Shown here: in pieces, positions 41,181-50,029 of the stretch
Numbering within the stretch: position 1 is the stretch's first letter
Layout of the letters: every line of letters starts with the position of its first letter
NCBI GenBank assembly: GCA_013288645.1
Contig: JABDBL010000003.1
Span: forward strand, 62,001-126,000
Reading direction: 5' to 3'
Source: Candidatus Melainabacteria bacterium
GTDB taxonomy: Bacteria; Cyanobacteriota; Vampirovibrionia; Obscuribacterales; Obscuribacteraceae
Length of the DNA: 64,000 bases
Notes under the pieces: model-generated
Database searches by the model: none
What the model was told of the DNA's origin: nothing
Seen by the model: the letters and a program-made list of their open reading frames with translations, nothing else
Program-made: the position numbers and the translations under genes

Positions 41181-41520
41181 TGAACTTCATTCCCATTATT
41201 AACATAAGCGCTGCCTCGCTCTCGCACTGCTCGGCTCAACGCGCGTATTAACGCTACACTACCGCCGCTTCCCCAGCGCCGTTCGTTACGCTGAACTTCA
41301 TTCCCATTATTAACATAAGCGCTGCCTCGCTCTCGCACTGCTCGGCTCAACGCGCGTATTAACGCTACACTACCGCCGCTTCCCCAGCGCCGTTCGTTAC
41401 GCTGAACTTCATTCCCATTATTAACATAAGCGCTGCCTCGCTCTCGCACTGCTCGGCTCAACGCGCGTATTAACGCTACACTACCGCCGCTTCCCCAGCG
41501 CCGTTCGTTACGCTGAACTT
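41181..41520 (-). repeat. Intergenic repeat array 3 (three copies, 111-bp period)
   Basis: Copies of TGAACTTCATTCCCATTATT start at 41181, 41292 and 41403; the same bases at 41514 run into the guaA stop. On the minus strand the core shares the second half with arrays 1 and 2 (ATACGCGCGTTGAG ... GCGAGGCAGCGC) but has a different first half (AACGAACGGCGCTGGGGAAG). The unit includes the last bases of guaA. Convergent position between DUF362 and guaA; orientation is that of guaA. Confidence 0.9.
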
Positions 41521-43127
41521 CATTCCCATTCTATAGTGGCGGGGGGTTTGGAGGTTATATCGTATACAACCCGGTTAATACCAGCTACTTCATTAACAAT
41601 GCGAGAAGAAATTTTTTCCAACAAATCGAAGGGTAGTCGGGCCCAATCTGCTGTCATACCATCTTCCGAAGTAACTGCTCTAATAACGATTTGATTTTGA
41701 TAGGTTCTTTGATCGCCCATTACACCGACTGACTTGGTAGGCAATAATACACCGAAAACTTGCCAGACTTTTCTGTATAATCCATGAGCTTTTATTTCTT
41801 CCCGAATAATCCAGTCTGCTTCGCGCAGAACTTTTAGCCTTTCTTTTGTTACTTCACCAAGCACGCGGATAGCCAGACCTGGTCCAGGGAATGGATGCCT
41901 TCCGCGAATGCTTTCCGGTACATCTAATTCTTTTGCTACTAGGCGCACTTCGTCTTTGAATAATTTAGCGAAGGGTTCGATGAGCTTAAATTTCAAATCT
42001 TTTGGTAATCCACCAACGTTGTGATGAGATTTGATTTTTACTGCTACGCGTTCACCTGTCTTAGGATCAATTTGAGTACCTGCTGATTCAATGACATCTG
42101 GATATAATGTGCCTTGAGCTAAATAATCAAAAGGACCTAGCCTCTTAGATTCTTCCTCAAATACACGAATAAATTCAGAGCCAATGGCTTTACGTTTTTC
42201 CTCTGGATCTATTACGCCGTCTAATTTGGCTAGAAAACGATCGCGAGCTTTAACGTAATGAACATGTATTTTGAAATCGCGTTCGAAAGTATCCACTAAC
42301 CATTCGGGCTCGTTTTTACGCATGAATCCTTGATCTATGAACATACAAACTAATTTGTCGCCAATAGCCTTATGTAATAGAAATGCTAAAGTTGAACTGT
42401 CAACTCCTCCAGAAAGAGCAAGCAATACTCTTTTATCTCCTGCTTTTTTGCGAACTTCAGCGATTGCCTCGTCTATAAATTCTTTCATTGTCCAATTTTG
42501 TTGACTACTGCAAATGTCGACAACAAAATTGCGCAGGATTTGTAAGCCTCCTTGTGTATGTGCTACTTCTGGATGGAATTGAACGCCGTAAAAATTCCTG
42601 TCTTCGTCAGCTATAGCAGCAACAGGGGTAACTCGTGTATTGCCAATAAGGCGAAAACCGACTGGCAAAGCAGCGACACTGTCGCCATGGCTCATCCAAC
42701 TTTCAATGCTGGCATCGAGGTTAGCGAATAATTTGCCATGGTGAACGATTGTCAGCAGGGCTCGGCCATATTCTTTTACTTGAGCTGCTTCAACCTGACC
42801 TTGAAGGTCTCTGGCCATTAATTGCATGCCATAACATATGCCTAATACCGGTACACCTAGCTTCCAGATTTCTGGGTCAACTTGTGGTGCTCCAGGATCA
42901 TAAACGCTATTAGGGCCACCCGATAAAATTATGCCCTTAACTTTCATTTCACGAAGCTTCTTAGCAGTCGTATTATAAGGAAGAAGCTCTGAGTATGTTT
43001 TTAGCTCCCGAACCCTTCTAGCGATTAATTGCGAGTATTGGGCGCCAAAGTCAAGAATGGCAATTCTATCGGCATTAGTTACATGAGCAGAATTTGTTTC
43101 GGACAATTTCTCTTGTTCCTTGATCAT
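41520..43127 (-). CDS. guaA: GMP synthase (glutamine-hydrolysing)
   Basis: 535 residues. N-terminal class I glutamine amidotransferase: [18 protein letters not shown] with the catalytic cysteine, [14 protein letters not shown]. Then the ATP pyrophosphatase domain with the P-loop [15 protein letters not shown] and the dimerisation domain ending [16 protein letters not shown]. It makes GMP from XMP, ATP and glutamine in the cytosol. The last codons (GAA TGG GAA TGA) are also present in each unit of repeat array 3 just downstream. Confidence 0.97.
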   Translation of the reverse strand: MIKEQEKLSETNSAHVTNADRIAILDFGAQYSQLIARRVRELKTYSELLPYNTTAKKLREMKVKGIILSGGPNSVYDPGAPQVDPEIWKLGVPVLGICYGMQLMARDLQGQVEAAQVKEYGRALLTIVHHGKLFANLDASIESWMSHGDSVAALPVGFRLIGNTRVTPVAAIADEDRNFYGVQFHPEVAHTQGGLQILRNFVVDICSSQQNWTMKEFIDEAIAEVRKKAGDKRVLLALSGGVDSSTLAFLLHKAIGDKLVCMFIDQGFMRKNEPEWLVDTFERDFKIHVHYVKARDRFLAKLDGVIDPEEKRKAIGSEFIRVFEEESKRLGPFDYLAQGTLYPDVIESAGTQIDPKTGERVAVKIKSHHNVGGLPKDLKFKLIEPFAKLFKDEVRLVAKELDVPESIRGRHPFPGPGLAIRVLGEVTKERLKVLREADWIIREEIKAHGLYRKVWQVFGVLLPTKSVGVMGDQRTYQNQIVIRAVTSEDGMTADWARLPFDLLEKISSRIVNEVAGINRVVYDITSKPPATIEWE

Positions 43128-43330
43128 TAATAAGTACCTATAATTGAGTAGAATTACAAATCAAGTGCTAACTAGTTGTCTTAACTGATAGTTATAGAGA
43201 ATTACTTGATAAAAAAGACATTGCGTAAAGCATAATTGCTAAAGAATTAAACACAATTAGCCCTAAAGACACCAATATCGGGCAAAAATATAAAGGAATT
43301 AGTGGCATCCGGTTATATGGGATTAAGGCT

Positions 43331-45634
43331 TTGAGGCAATATTTTCTATTCAGCTTTTTTTTGGCGATCGTATTCTGTAGTGGCTGTGTCAGAGAAAATC
43401 AGAAACCCATAAGTAACCTAACCTATAATCAGCAATTATCGACATTGCCTTCAGAGTTACAAAAAGAGCATGTTTATCTCAATGAACTGCTGAATGACTA
43501 CGATAATCTTAATGGCGAGCAGCGGGCCGTGGCTTTAGAGCATGTATTGACACAAGCAAATCTGCCCAACGTAGAGCAGTCAGAAGCCGCTTATATGCTC
43601 GGAAGAATTTATCAACAGTGGCTAGAGAAAAACAAAGACAAACAGGTCGATCAGCTAGTAAAAAAACAAAAATGCAAGGAAGCTCTCGCGTTATTTGACA
43701 AGGCCAAGACAAATCCCGCCTTAAGAAATAATTCACTTTGGCATATAAGTGAGATTGCAACTATATATGGTGAAGAAAAGATTGTGCGGCAAGCGTTAAA
43801 TGATTTGCTCAGCGGAGCAAGCAATCCAAATGTTATAGCTGCTGCTCGATATGGGCTTGCTCAGTCCTATTTAAGAGCAAATCAAATGGATAATGCTGCT
43901 GATGCTTTCAAAAAAATACGTGTTGAGTTTCCTGATACTAACTATGCCCTTGGAGCAATGTATTACCTAGGTACTTTGGCCTACACACAATTTGATCAAG
44001 AATATAAACTGCGAAATAGCCAACAACAAAACAGTCTGAAAACCCAAGATTATCGGGTCCAATTAAAAATAGCCTTACAGTATTATTTGGAATATCTGCA
44101 AAAAAGCCCTTCTGGCCGCTTTGCTACAGATATATTGGCCAAACTGGAAATTATATACAAACTCGACAAAGATTTTATCAATGCAGACAAATTAGCAATA
44201 ATTGCCAACGCTTATTTTGTTAATAGTCAATACAAAGCAGCGCTCAATTATTGGCTAAAGGTGGATGCTGATAAACATATTTTTGAGATAGCTGACTGTT
44301 TTATGGAACTTGGCCAAATTAAGCTTGCTCAAGAAAAGTTGTTTCAAAGTATCGAGAAGTATCCAACGGATAAGCGTTATTTGACTCTCTCCAAGGCTAT
44401 ATGCGAAAAACTAAATAAGCAAGATGCTTATGAGTTATGGCAAAAATTGTCTAAATCAAAAATTTGTAATAAGGATGAAGTTATTTGGAATTTGGCCAAA
44501 AGAACGAGTCTGCCTCAAGCGCTCAATTATTACCAACAAATCGTGACTTATTATCCTACTTCGGTTTATGCAGCGGAAGCACAGTGGCGTATGTTCTGGC
44601 AGCGGATTAGACAAAGCAAAGGCAAATCGGTGATTGCGATTGGCAATTGGTGCTCCGCTGCGGCTAAAAAATATAGCCATTCAAGGTTAGCCCCGCGCTT
44701 TTTGTTTTGGGCTGGCAAACTGAGTGAAGTTGCCTCTAACAAGCAGCAAGCAGCAATCTATTATCAACAGAATCAAGAATTGTACCCGACAGACTATTAT
44801 GGACAAAGAGCAAAAGCTCGATATGCTTACATAAAAAATGGCAATAAAGATAATTATTTTGAATTGCAATTACCTGTGCGAATGAATAATCAACAGTGGG
44901 ATTGGCCATTGCCAACAAATATTGTAGAAAGCCTACAAATGAAAGAGAAAGATACCATCAAAGAGCTTATCTATTTAAAACAATATGATGAAATATTGGC
45001 GCAAAATTTAGATTTACCGGTTGAAGTGCTTGCTTGGCTAAAAGGCAAAACAAAACAAGCAATGGAGGCGATAAATATGGCAGCCAAATGGTTGCAAGAG
45101 GAAGGCTCAAACAAAGAATCATCCAAGCTTTCTGATGATAACTTACTTTGGCAGTATTCCTACCCGTTGCTGTATAACAGAGAAATTATCACTTATTGCC
45201 AAGGCGCGGGTATTGTTGATCCATTCTTTTTGCATGCTCTAATTAGAGAAGAATCGCGTTACGAAATACGTGCGGTGAGCAGTGCCAAGGCACTTGGACT
45301 ATGTCAATTGATGCCTGCTACCGCTACGGGTGTTGCTAAAAGTCTAGGCATAAATATAATTGATTCTAGCCAGCTCTTTGATCCAGACCTCAATATTAAA
45401 TTGGGGAGCTTATACTTGTCTTCTGTGTTGAAAACCTTTAACGGTAATGGGCTTTTGGCGATTGCAAGCTATAATGCTGGTTCCAATGCAGTAAAAGGAC
45501 AAATTCAGAATCAGCAGGGACTATTAACGGGAGATCCTGATTATTTTGTGGAAGATTTTCCTTATAGAGAGACGCGGGATTATATTCGCAAAGTATTTAG
45601 CAGCTACTATCGATACAGACAGATCTATCATTGA
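43331..45634 (+). CDS. Soluble-lytic-transglycosylase-like lipoprotein
   Basis: 767 residues from TTG 43331. Signal sequence ends FCSGC, so it is probably lipidated though the lipobox is imperfect. Most of the protein (about 60-600) is a superhelix of TPR-like alpha repeats, as in Slt70. The C-terminal 150 residues are the GH23 catalytic domain: ALIREESRYE with the catalytic glutamate, AKALGLCQLMPATATGVA, LGSLYLSSVL and IASYNAGSNAV. It cleaves peptidoglycan to 1,6-anhydro products in the periplasm. Single gene, divergent from guaA. Confidence 0.9.
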   Translation: MRQYFLFSFFLAIVFCSGCVRENQKPISNLTYNQQLSTLPSELQKEHVYLNELLNDYDNLNGEQRAVALEHVLTQANLPNVEQSEAAYMLGRIYQQWLEKNKDKQVDQLVKKQKCKEALALFDKAKTNPALRNNSLWHISEIATIYGEEKIVRQALNDLLSGASNPNVIAAARYGLAQSYLRANQMDNAADAFKKIRVEFPDTNYALGAMYYLGTLAYTQFDQEYKLRNSQQQNSLKTQDYRVQLKIALQYYLEYLQKSPSGRFATDILAKLEIIYKLDKDFINADKLAIIANAYFVNSQYKAALNYWLKVDADKHIFEIADCFMELGQIKLAQEKLFQSIEKYPTDKRYLTLSKAICEKLNKQDAYELWQKLSKSKICNKDEVIWNLAKRTSLPQALNYYQQIVTYYPTSVYAAEAQWRMFWQRIRQSKGKSVIAIGNWCSAAAKKYSHSRLAPRFLFWAGKLSEVASNKQQAAIYYQQNQELYPTDYYGQRAKARYAYIKNGNKDNYFELQLPVRMNNQQWDWPLPTNIVESLQMKEKDTIKELIYLKQYDEILAQNLDLPVEVLAWLKGKTKQAMEAINMAAKWLQEEGSNKESSKLSDDNLLWQYSYPLLYNREIITYCQGAGIVDPFFLHALIREESRYEIRAVSSAKALGLCQLMPATATGVAKSLGINIIDSSQLFDPDLNIKLGSLYLSSVLKTFNGNGLLAIASYNAGSNAVKGQIQNQQGLLTGDPDYFVEDFPYRETRDYIRKVFSSYYRYRQIYH

Positions 45635-45665
45635 AGTTACATTTTGCGATCTTGAGCTGCAAATG

Positions 45666-46286
45666 CTAGCGCCAATGGTAGACAGGTTCAAAGCTGTTTG
45701 TTAATTTTTGCCGTCGTGTTGATCCAATAAAATAGCTAGCTAGCCAACTGGGCATTATTTTTATTTGTTTGCGCAATTCCTGCCTATCGTCTCTAATGAA
45801 TGGGCAAAGAGAGTCGCAAATTAATTGGGCAGAGCACATTGGTTTTCCTAGATGCCAGAGAGCCCTTATAGTTAGACCAGCTAAGCTATTTCCTAAACTT
45901 ATTTTTCTTGGACTTGAGCTGGTGAAGCGGATACGAATGTTGCCAAAACGGAAAGAACTGGAAGCGCCGCTGCAAGCAAAAACCGGTTCGCCGTCTGTAT
46001 TTGTAGAGAGTCTCAGTTGATAGGCAGCTTGCGATCCATGTGTGACTAGCATTTTACCAAAAGCCGTGGCTTTGACTAAAGCAACATCTAAAATTGAAGG
46101 CATAGGGGAAGTATCCTTTATGAATAGCCCTCTTGCGACACGTATAATTTGGTGTGATTTAACAAGTCGGTGAAATACTTGGTCGACAGCATTGCGAGAA
46201 CCATAATTTAGAAAATCCCTTATAGAGAAGGGTTTATCTTCTTTAAGCTGGTTAATGTGGCGGCGGATTAAAGTGGCGGTATACAT
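45666..46286 (-). CDS. DUF6088/AbiEi-like regulator, no partner seen
   Basis: The start at ATG 46286 (MYTATLIRRHIN) has AAGGAG 8 bases upstream, so 206 residues rather than 232. The N-terminal winged-helix-like part (FSIRDFLNYGSRNAVDQVFHRLVKSHQIIRVARGLFI) and the following domain (FGKMLVTHGSQAAYQLRLS, then NIRIRFTSSSPRKI) match the DUF6088/AbiEi antitoxin-like family. In type IV toxin-antitoxin loci a nucleotidyltransferase toxin follows; none is present here. An inverted repeat directly upstream suggests self-repression. Confidence 0.7.
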   Translation of the reverse strand: MYTATLIRRHINQLKEDKPFSIRDFLNYGSRNAVDQVFHRLVKSHQIIRVARGLFIKDTSPMPSILDVALVKATAFGKMLVTHGSQAAYQLRLSTNTDGEPVFACSGASSSFRFGNIRIRFTSSSPRKISLGNSLAGLTIRALWHLGKPMCSAQLICDSLCPFIRDDRQELRKQIKIMPSWLASYFIGSTRRQKLTNSFEPVYHWR

Positions 46287-46308
46287 ATGTGTTTTCTCCT
46301 TTTTCATC

Positions 46309-46338
46309 ATATAAGAAATTCTCTTGTTTTTCTTATAT
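46309..46338. promoter_or_regulatory. Inverted repeat upstream of the AbiEi-like gene, likely operator
   Basis: ATATAAGAAA and TTTCTTATAT, perfect 10-base arms separated by 10 bases, 22 bases ahead of the start codon. Position and symmetry fit autoregulation by a DNA-binding antitoxin-like dimer. Confidence 0.55.
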
Positions 46339-46550
46339 ACGAAAAAAGTGCCGGAATAGTTCAAGCAAGAGAGTTTAAATTATCTGATGCGGCGCTGGTG
46401 GAATTAGACAATTGAGCTCAAGCTACGCCAGAGGACACTCAAAGCCCTGGTAAGAAGTTGATAAACCCTCTATTAGGGTTCTGCAAATAAAAGGCGTGCC
46501 AGCAAAAAAAGGCCGATTAAAGCGTTCGGAATTTCACCTTGGTCAATAAT

Positions 46551-47408
46551 TTAACCGGTAAATTTATTCTTTGGCGCTGAAGAAGTTTTGAAATTAGCAA
46601 AAATTCCAGCATAAGAGGCTCGAGTGAATAATTCGACCAGAGCTTGTTGTCCCTCTTCGCCATAGGCGAGAGTGAACTTGTTAACATAGCGCCCAATAAA
46701 CTTCAATGCTTGTTCTTCGGACATATCCTGTGCGAAACGCATGGCGTATTTAACTGTTTGCGGACGATTGTCGAGGGCATATTGAATAGATTTTCTGAAA
46801 ATAGTAGTTAGATTGTCGATTATTTTTTCTGGTAAATCTTTTCTGACGATATTGCCGCCTAAAGGCAAAGGCAGCTTAGTTGTTTCATACCACCATTCTC
46901 CTAAATCAACAATTTTTTGTAAGCCGTGTTGACTAAAGGTCATTTGACTACCGTCAATGATGAGACCTGCATCAACAGCGCCGTCTTTGATGGCATCAAT
47001 AATTTCATTACTGGGAATAACTTTTGTGTTTACTGCCGGACAGAATATTTTAAGCAGCCAATAAGCGGTAGTTAATAGGCCGGGTATGGCGATTGTTTTT
47101 TGCATAATTTGGCTTTCAGTAATTGGTTTTTTAGCCACTAAGATTGGTCCAAACTTATACCCCATGCAGGCCCCGCAGTCCATGAGATCATATCGGTCAG
47201 ATATGTGGGGGTAGGCGGCAAATGAAATTGCTGACATTTCATATTTTCCTGTTAGAGCGGCATCGTTAAGATTTTGCATACTGGTCAATTCATGCTTTAT
47301 TGAATAGCCTACTGGCTTAACTATGCCCGTTGTCAGCGCATAAAACATAAAAGCATCGTCAGCATCTGGTGTGTGGGCAATAGTAATCTGAGAGAATTTA
47401 CCTGGCAT
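46551..47408 (-). CDS. mqnD: MqnD-type 1,4-dihydroxy-6-naphthoate synthase
   Basis: 285 residues with the MqnD-like periplasmic-binding fold: N-terminal TIAHTPDADDAFMFYAL (the family has SPCPNDT-F), MSAISFAAYPHISDRYDLMDCGACMGYKFGPILVAKK, then LPLGGNIVRKDL and a helical C-terminus. MqnD converts cyclic dehypoxanthine futalosine to 1,4-dihydroxy-6-naphthoate in the futalosine route to menaquinone. Variation at the first motif leaves the MqnA-type paralogue or a related activity possible. It lies 39 bases downstream of the site-2 protease gene. Confidence 0.75.
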   Translation of the reverse strand: MPGKFSQITIAHTPDADDAFMFYALTTGIVKPVGYSIKHELTSMQNLNDAALTGKYEMSAISFAAYPHISDRYDLMDCGACMGYKFGPILVAKKPITESQIMQKTIAIPGLLTTAYWLLKIFCPAVNTKVIPSNEIIDAIKDGAVDAGLIIDGSQMTFSQHGLQKIVDLGEWWYETTKLPLPLGGNIVRKDLPEKIIDNLTTIFRKSIQYALDNRPQTVKYAMRFAQDMSEEQALKFIGRYVNKFTLAYGEEGQQALVELFTRASYAGIFANFKTSSAPKNKFTG

Positions 47409-47447
47409 GTTGGCGGTTCAGCTGGTGGTATCTATTTTGTCTTGGTA

Positions 47448-48398
47448 TCATTTATGGTGCGGCAGAAAGACTATCAATTCATTATTGGAAAGCCAATATA
47501 AATATGCCAGCATGCCTGCTAAGCTAAAGTAAGCTATAGCAATTAAAATACGCTGTTCGAGGGTAGCTGGTTTTTGATCAGACAGTGTGGTTACAGTGTT
47601 TAGCGGTTTGGGGGTAAGAATGGACCCAGTAAGTGCTAAGGCTGGATCAGAAGCCTTTGGCGATGTGTCAAAAGGTCCTGAGGGGGACTTTTCAACTTCG
47701 TATCCATATCTATCAGCTAGGCTTTTTTGCTCAGCTCGGATGGACCGTTCTCTGGAAAGCTGACCGAATAATGACACAACTGAGATAACTGAGATGATCA
47801 ACAAAAGAATTGAGTGAAAGAGATATGTTAAGACAAATAACAGGGCTGTGCCAGGAATTAGAAGCCATTTATAAACGGCTTGAATAATGAAACCACCGTC
47901 AAAAGGTTTTGCTGGGACAAGTTGAAAAAGATTGAGAAAAAAGCCCGTGCTGCCTGCTGCCATAAGCCAGGCATTGGAATAATTGACGCCAAACCAAAAA
48001 AGAGCCCCACTGGTTAATCCGCCAATCAGAGGTCCGGCAAGAGCTACCCAAGCGTGAGTAGCTTCATCAGCAGGTAATTTTGTCATAGCAACGTAAGCGC
48101 CAATACCTGGGATGAAGACAGGTGCCTTTGGCTCCAATCCCAGAGCTTTCATCCAGACCCAATGACCCATTTCATGGGTCAACAATAAGATAAAAACGGC
48201 TATGGCGTATGGCAAACCGAAGAGCATTGCATAGACGCCAATAGTAATTAGAGGGCTTATTACCCAGCCCATCTTGATTAAGGCCACGGCTTTCCAAGCT
48301 GCGAGTAAATAGGCTTTTCCTTTAAGCAAAATTATGCCTAAAACACCCAGACTACCCAAAAGAGTTTTTTTGTTTGATTTATCTTTGTTTAAAGCCAT
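47448..48398 (-). CDS. Site-2-protease-family membrane metalloprotease
   Basis: 316 residues with several helices. Zinc-binding HEMGH (about residue 76-80) in LLLTHEMGHWVWMKALG and the second motif LFQLVPAKPFDGG with the aspartate ligand define the M50 family. A soluble segment (residues about 215-275) and a last C-terminal helix follow. M50 proteins cut membrane-anchored regulators; the substrate is unknown. Start ATG 48398 is only 24 bases from the divergent permease gene start, so its promoter must overlap coding sequence or the start may be further in. Confidence 0.87.
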   Translation of the reverse strand: MALNKDKSNKKTLLGSLGVLGIILLKGKAYLLAAWKAVALIKMGWVISPLITIGVYAMLFGLPYAIAVFILLLTHEMGHWVWMKALGLEPKAPVFIPGIGAYVAMTKLPADEATHAWVALAGPLIGGLTSGALFWFGVNYSNAWLMAAGSTGFFLNLFQLVPAKPFDGGFIIQAVYKWLLIPGTALLFVLTYLFHSILLLIISVISVVSLFGQLSRERSIRAEQKSLADRYGYEVEKSPSGPFDTSPKASDPALALTGSILTPKPLNTVTTLSDQKPATLEQRILIAIAYFSLAGMLAYLYWLSNNELIVFLPHHK

Positions 48399-48422
48399 TG
48401 TTTTGTCGTTTAGAATAAGGCA

Positions 48423-49241
48423 ATGACGTTTTCATTTCCCCGTAAATCTTTAGCTAAGATTCACTTATCTCCTTGGTCCTTTATAGAGGAGCAATTTGGT
48501 AGTGGGGTGGAGCTTATCGGGCAGTGCATCATACTATTCTGCCAGACTCTTTACTACATAGCAAGAGCAGAAATAGACTGGCGCGAAGTATTTAGGCAAT
48601 GTTATATGATTGGCGTTAAATCTTTTGTGGTTGTCAGTGTGACTGCATTATTTGTCGGCTTTGCCATGTCATTGCAAATAGCGCGCGAACTGGTTCTTTT
48701 TGGTGCTGATACCGCTATTGGTGGCGTTGTTTCATTGGCATTGGTAAGAGAGATTGGACCGATTACAGCTGGTGTAATTGTAGCAGGTAGAGTAGGCTCG
48801 GCTATTTCTGCAGAATTAACTACCATGATGATCACTGAACAAATTGATGCTCTCAAAATAATGAGAATTGACCCGGTACAATTTCTGGTAGTGCCTAGAT
48901 ACTTGGCTGGATTTCTTATGATGCCAATATTGTCTATTTATGCCATGTTTATCGGTTTATTGGCAGGCATAATGATTGCCCACAGTGCAGCCAATGTTCC
49001 CCCAGCAACATTTTTAGATTCGGTTAAGCAGACTATCTTAGATCGCGATTTCTTTGTACATTTTCTAAAGGCTGTTTTGAATGCCACGATTGTAATTATT
49101 TTTTCTTGCGCTATTGGTCTGCATACACGGGGCGGGGCGGAAGATGTTGGACTTGCTACCACCCGTTCTATTGTTTGGACAATGACTGTAATTTTTATTG
49201 TTAACTATATTGTTACTTCACTCACATACGCACCAAGATGA
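48423..49241 (+). CDS. mlaE: MlaE-type ABC transporter permease
   Basis: 272 residues. Permease of the MlaE/YrbE (DUF140) family: FVVVSVTALFVGFAMSLQIARELVLFGAD, LVREIGPITAGVIVAGRVGSAISAELTTM, EQIDALKIMRIDPVQFLVVPRYLAG and GLHTRGGAEDVGLATTRSIVW are in family order. It works with the ATPase and MCE protein encoded next, moving phospholipid between the membranes. Its end overlaps the ATPase start by four bases (ATGA). Confidence 0.92.
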   Translation: MTFSFPRKSLAKIHLSPWSFIEEQFGSGVELIGQCIILFCQTLYYIARAEIDWREVFRQCYMIGVKSFVVVSVTALFVGFAMSLQIARELVLFGADTAIGGVVSLALVREIGPITAGVIVAGRVGSAISAELTTMMITEQIDALKIMRIDPVQFLVVPRYLAGFLMMPILSIYAMFIGLLAGIMIAHSAANVPPATFLDSVKQTILDRDFFVHFLKAVLNATIVIIFSCAIGLHTRGGAEDVGLATTRSIVWTMTVIFIVNYIVTSLTYAPR

Positions 49242-49999
49242 TAAGACGACGGAAACCCATTAGTCCTGAGCGCAGAGCTGAAGCTGGCGAGCTTATGATA
49301 GAGGTGAAAAATCTCTCTAAGCGCTTTGATGACCGGCCTGTCCTAGACGGCTTGAGCTTTACAGTTAATGCCGGCGAAACACTAGGCATTATTGGACCCT
49401 CTGGTTGCGGCAAATCAACAATATTGAAATTAATATCCGGTTTAATTGTTCCGGATTCCGGTGAAATTATCGTTCACAGCAAAGAACTGGGATTGGTCTT
49501 TCAAGGATCTGCTTTGTTAAATTCATTGACTGTAAGAGAGAATATGTCCTTAGCTTTAAGGTCGAAAAGACTGGGGCGTAAAGAAGAAGAAAAAATAATT
49601 GCTGACAAACTCAAGCTTGTGGGCTTGGGTGATTATATGTATGCTTTTCCTACGCAATTATCAGGTGGTCAACAAAAGCGAACCGGCTTTGCTAGGGCAA
49701 TAGCCAACGATCCAAAGGTAGTTCTTTACGATGAGCCGACAACAGGATTAGATCCTGTGATGTCAACAGTGATAGAAGATTATATTATTGAAATGGCTGA
49801 CGAACTTAACCCGGCGTCAATTGTGGTAACACACCAGTTCTCTACGTGGCAACGTACTGCTGATCGCATTATTTTGTTACACGCAGGACAAATCCAGTGG
49901 CAGGGGACCCCAGAGGAAGCATTAGTTTCAGATAATCCGTATATGAAGCAATTTGCTCACGCTACTCGTGAAGGTCCGATGCTTATAGGTGAAATTTGA
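49238..49999 (+). CDS. mlaF: MlaF-type ABC transporter ATP-binding protein
   Basis: 253 residues: Walker A GPSGCGKSTI, Q-loop VFQGSALL, signature LSGGQQKRTGFARAIA, Walker B VVLYDEPTTGLDP and the H-loop VVTHQF. Sequence features around GSALLNSLTVRENM match the MlaF subfamily. Coupled to the permease (four-base overlap) and followed 30 bases later by the MCE gene. Confidence 0.93.
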   Translation: MIRRRKPISPERRAEAGELMIEVKNLSKRFDDRPVLDGLSFTVNAGETLGIIGPSGCGKSTILKLISGLIVPDSGEIIVHSKELGLVFQGSALLNSLTVRENMSLALRSKRLGRKEEEKIIADKLKLVGLGDYMYAFPTQLSGGQQKRTGFARAIANDPKVVLYDEPTTGLDPVMSTVIEDYIIEMADELNPASIVVTHQFSTWQRTADRIILLHAGQIQWQGTPEEALVSDNPYMKQFAHATREGPMLIGEI

Positions 50000-50029
50000 T
50001 CCCAAAAATAGATAAGAGGTTATTAAAAG

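Noticed and set aside
41129-41461. ORF of 110 codons within array 3
   Set aside because: Same artefact of a 111-bp period; no start signal and no protein-like composition.
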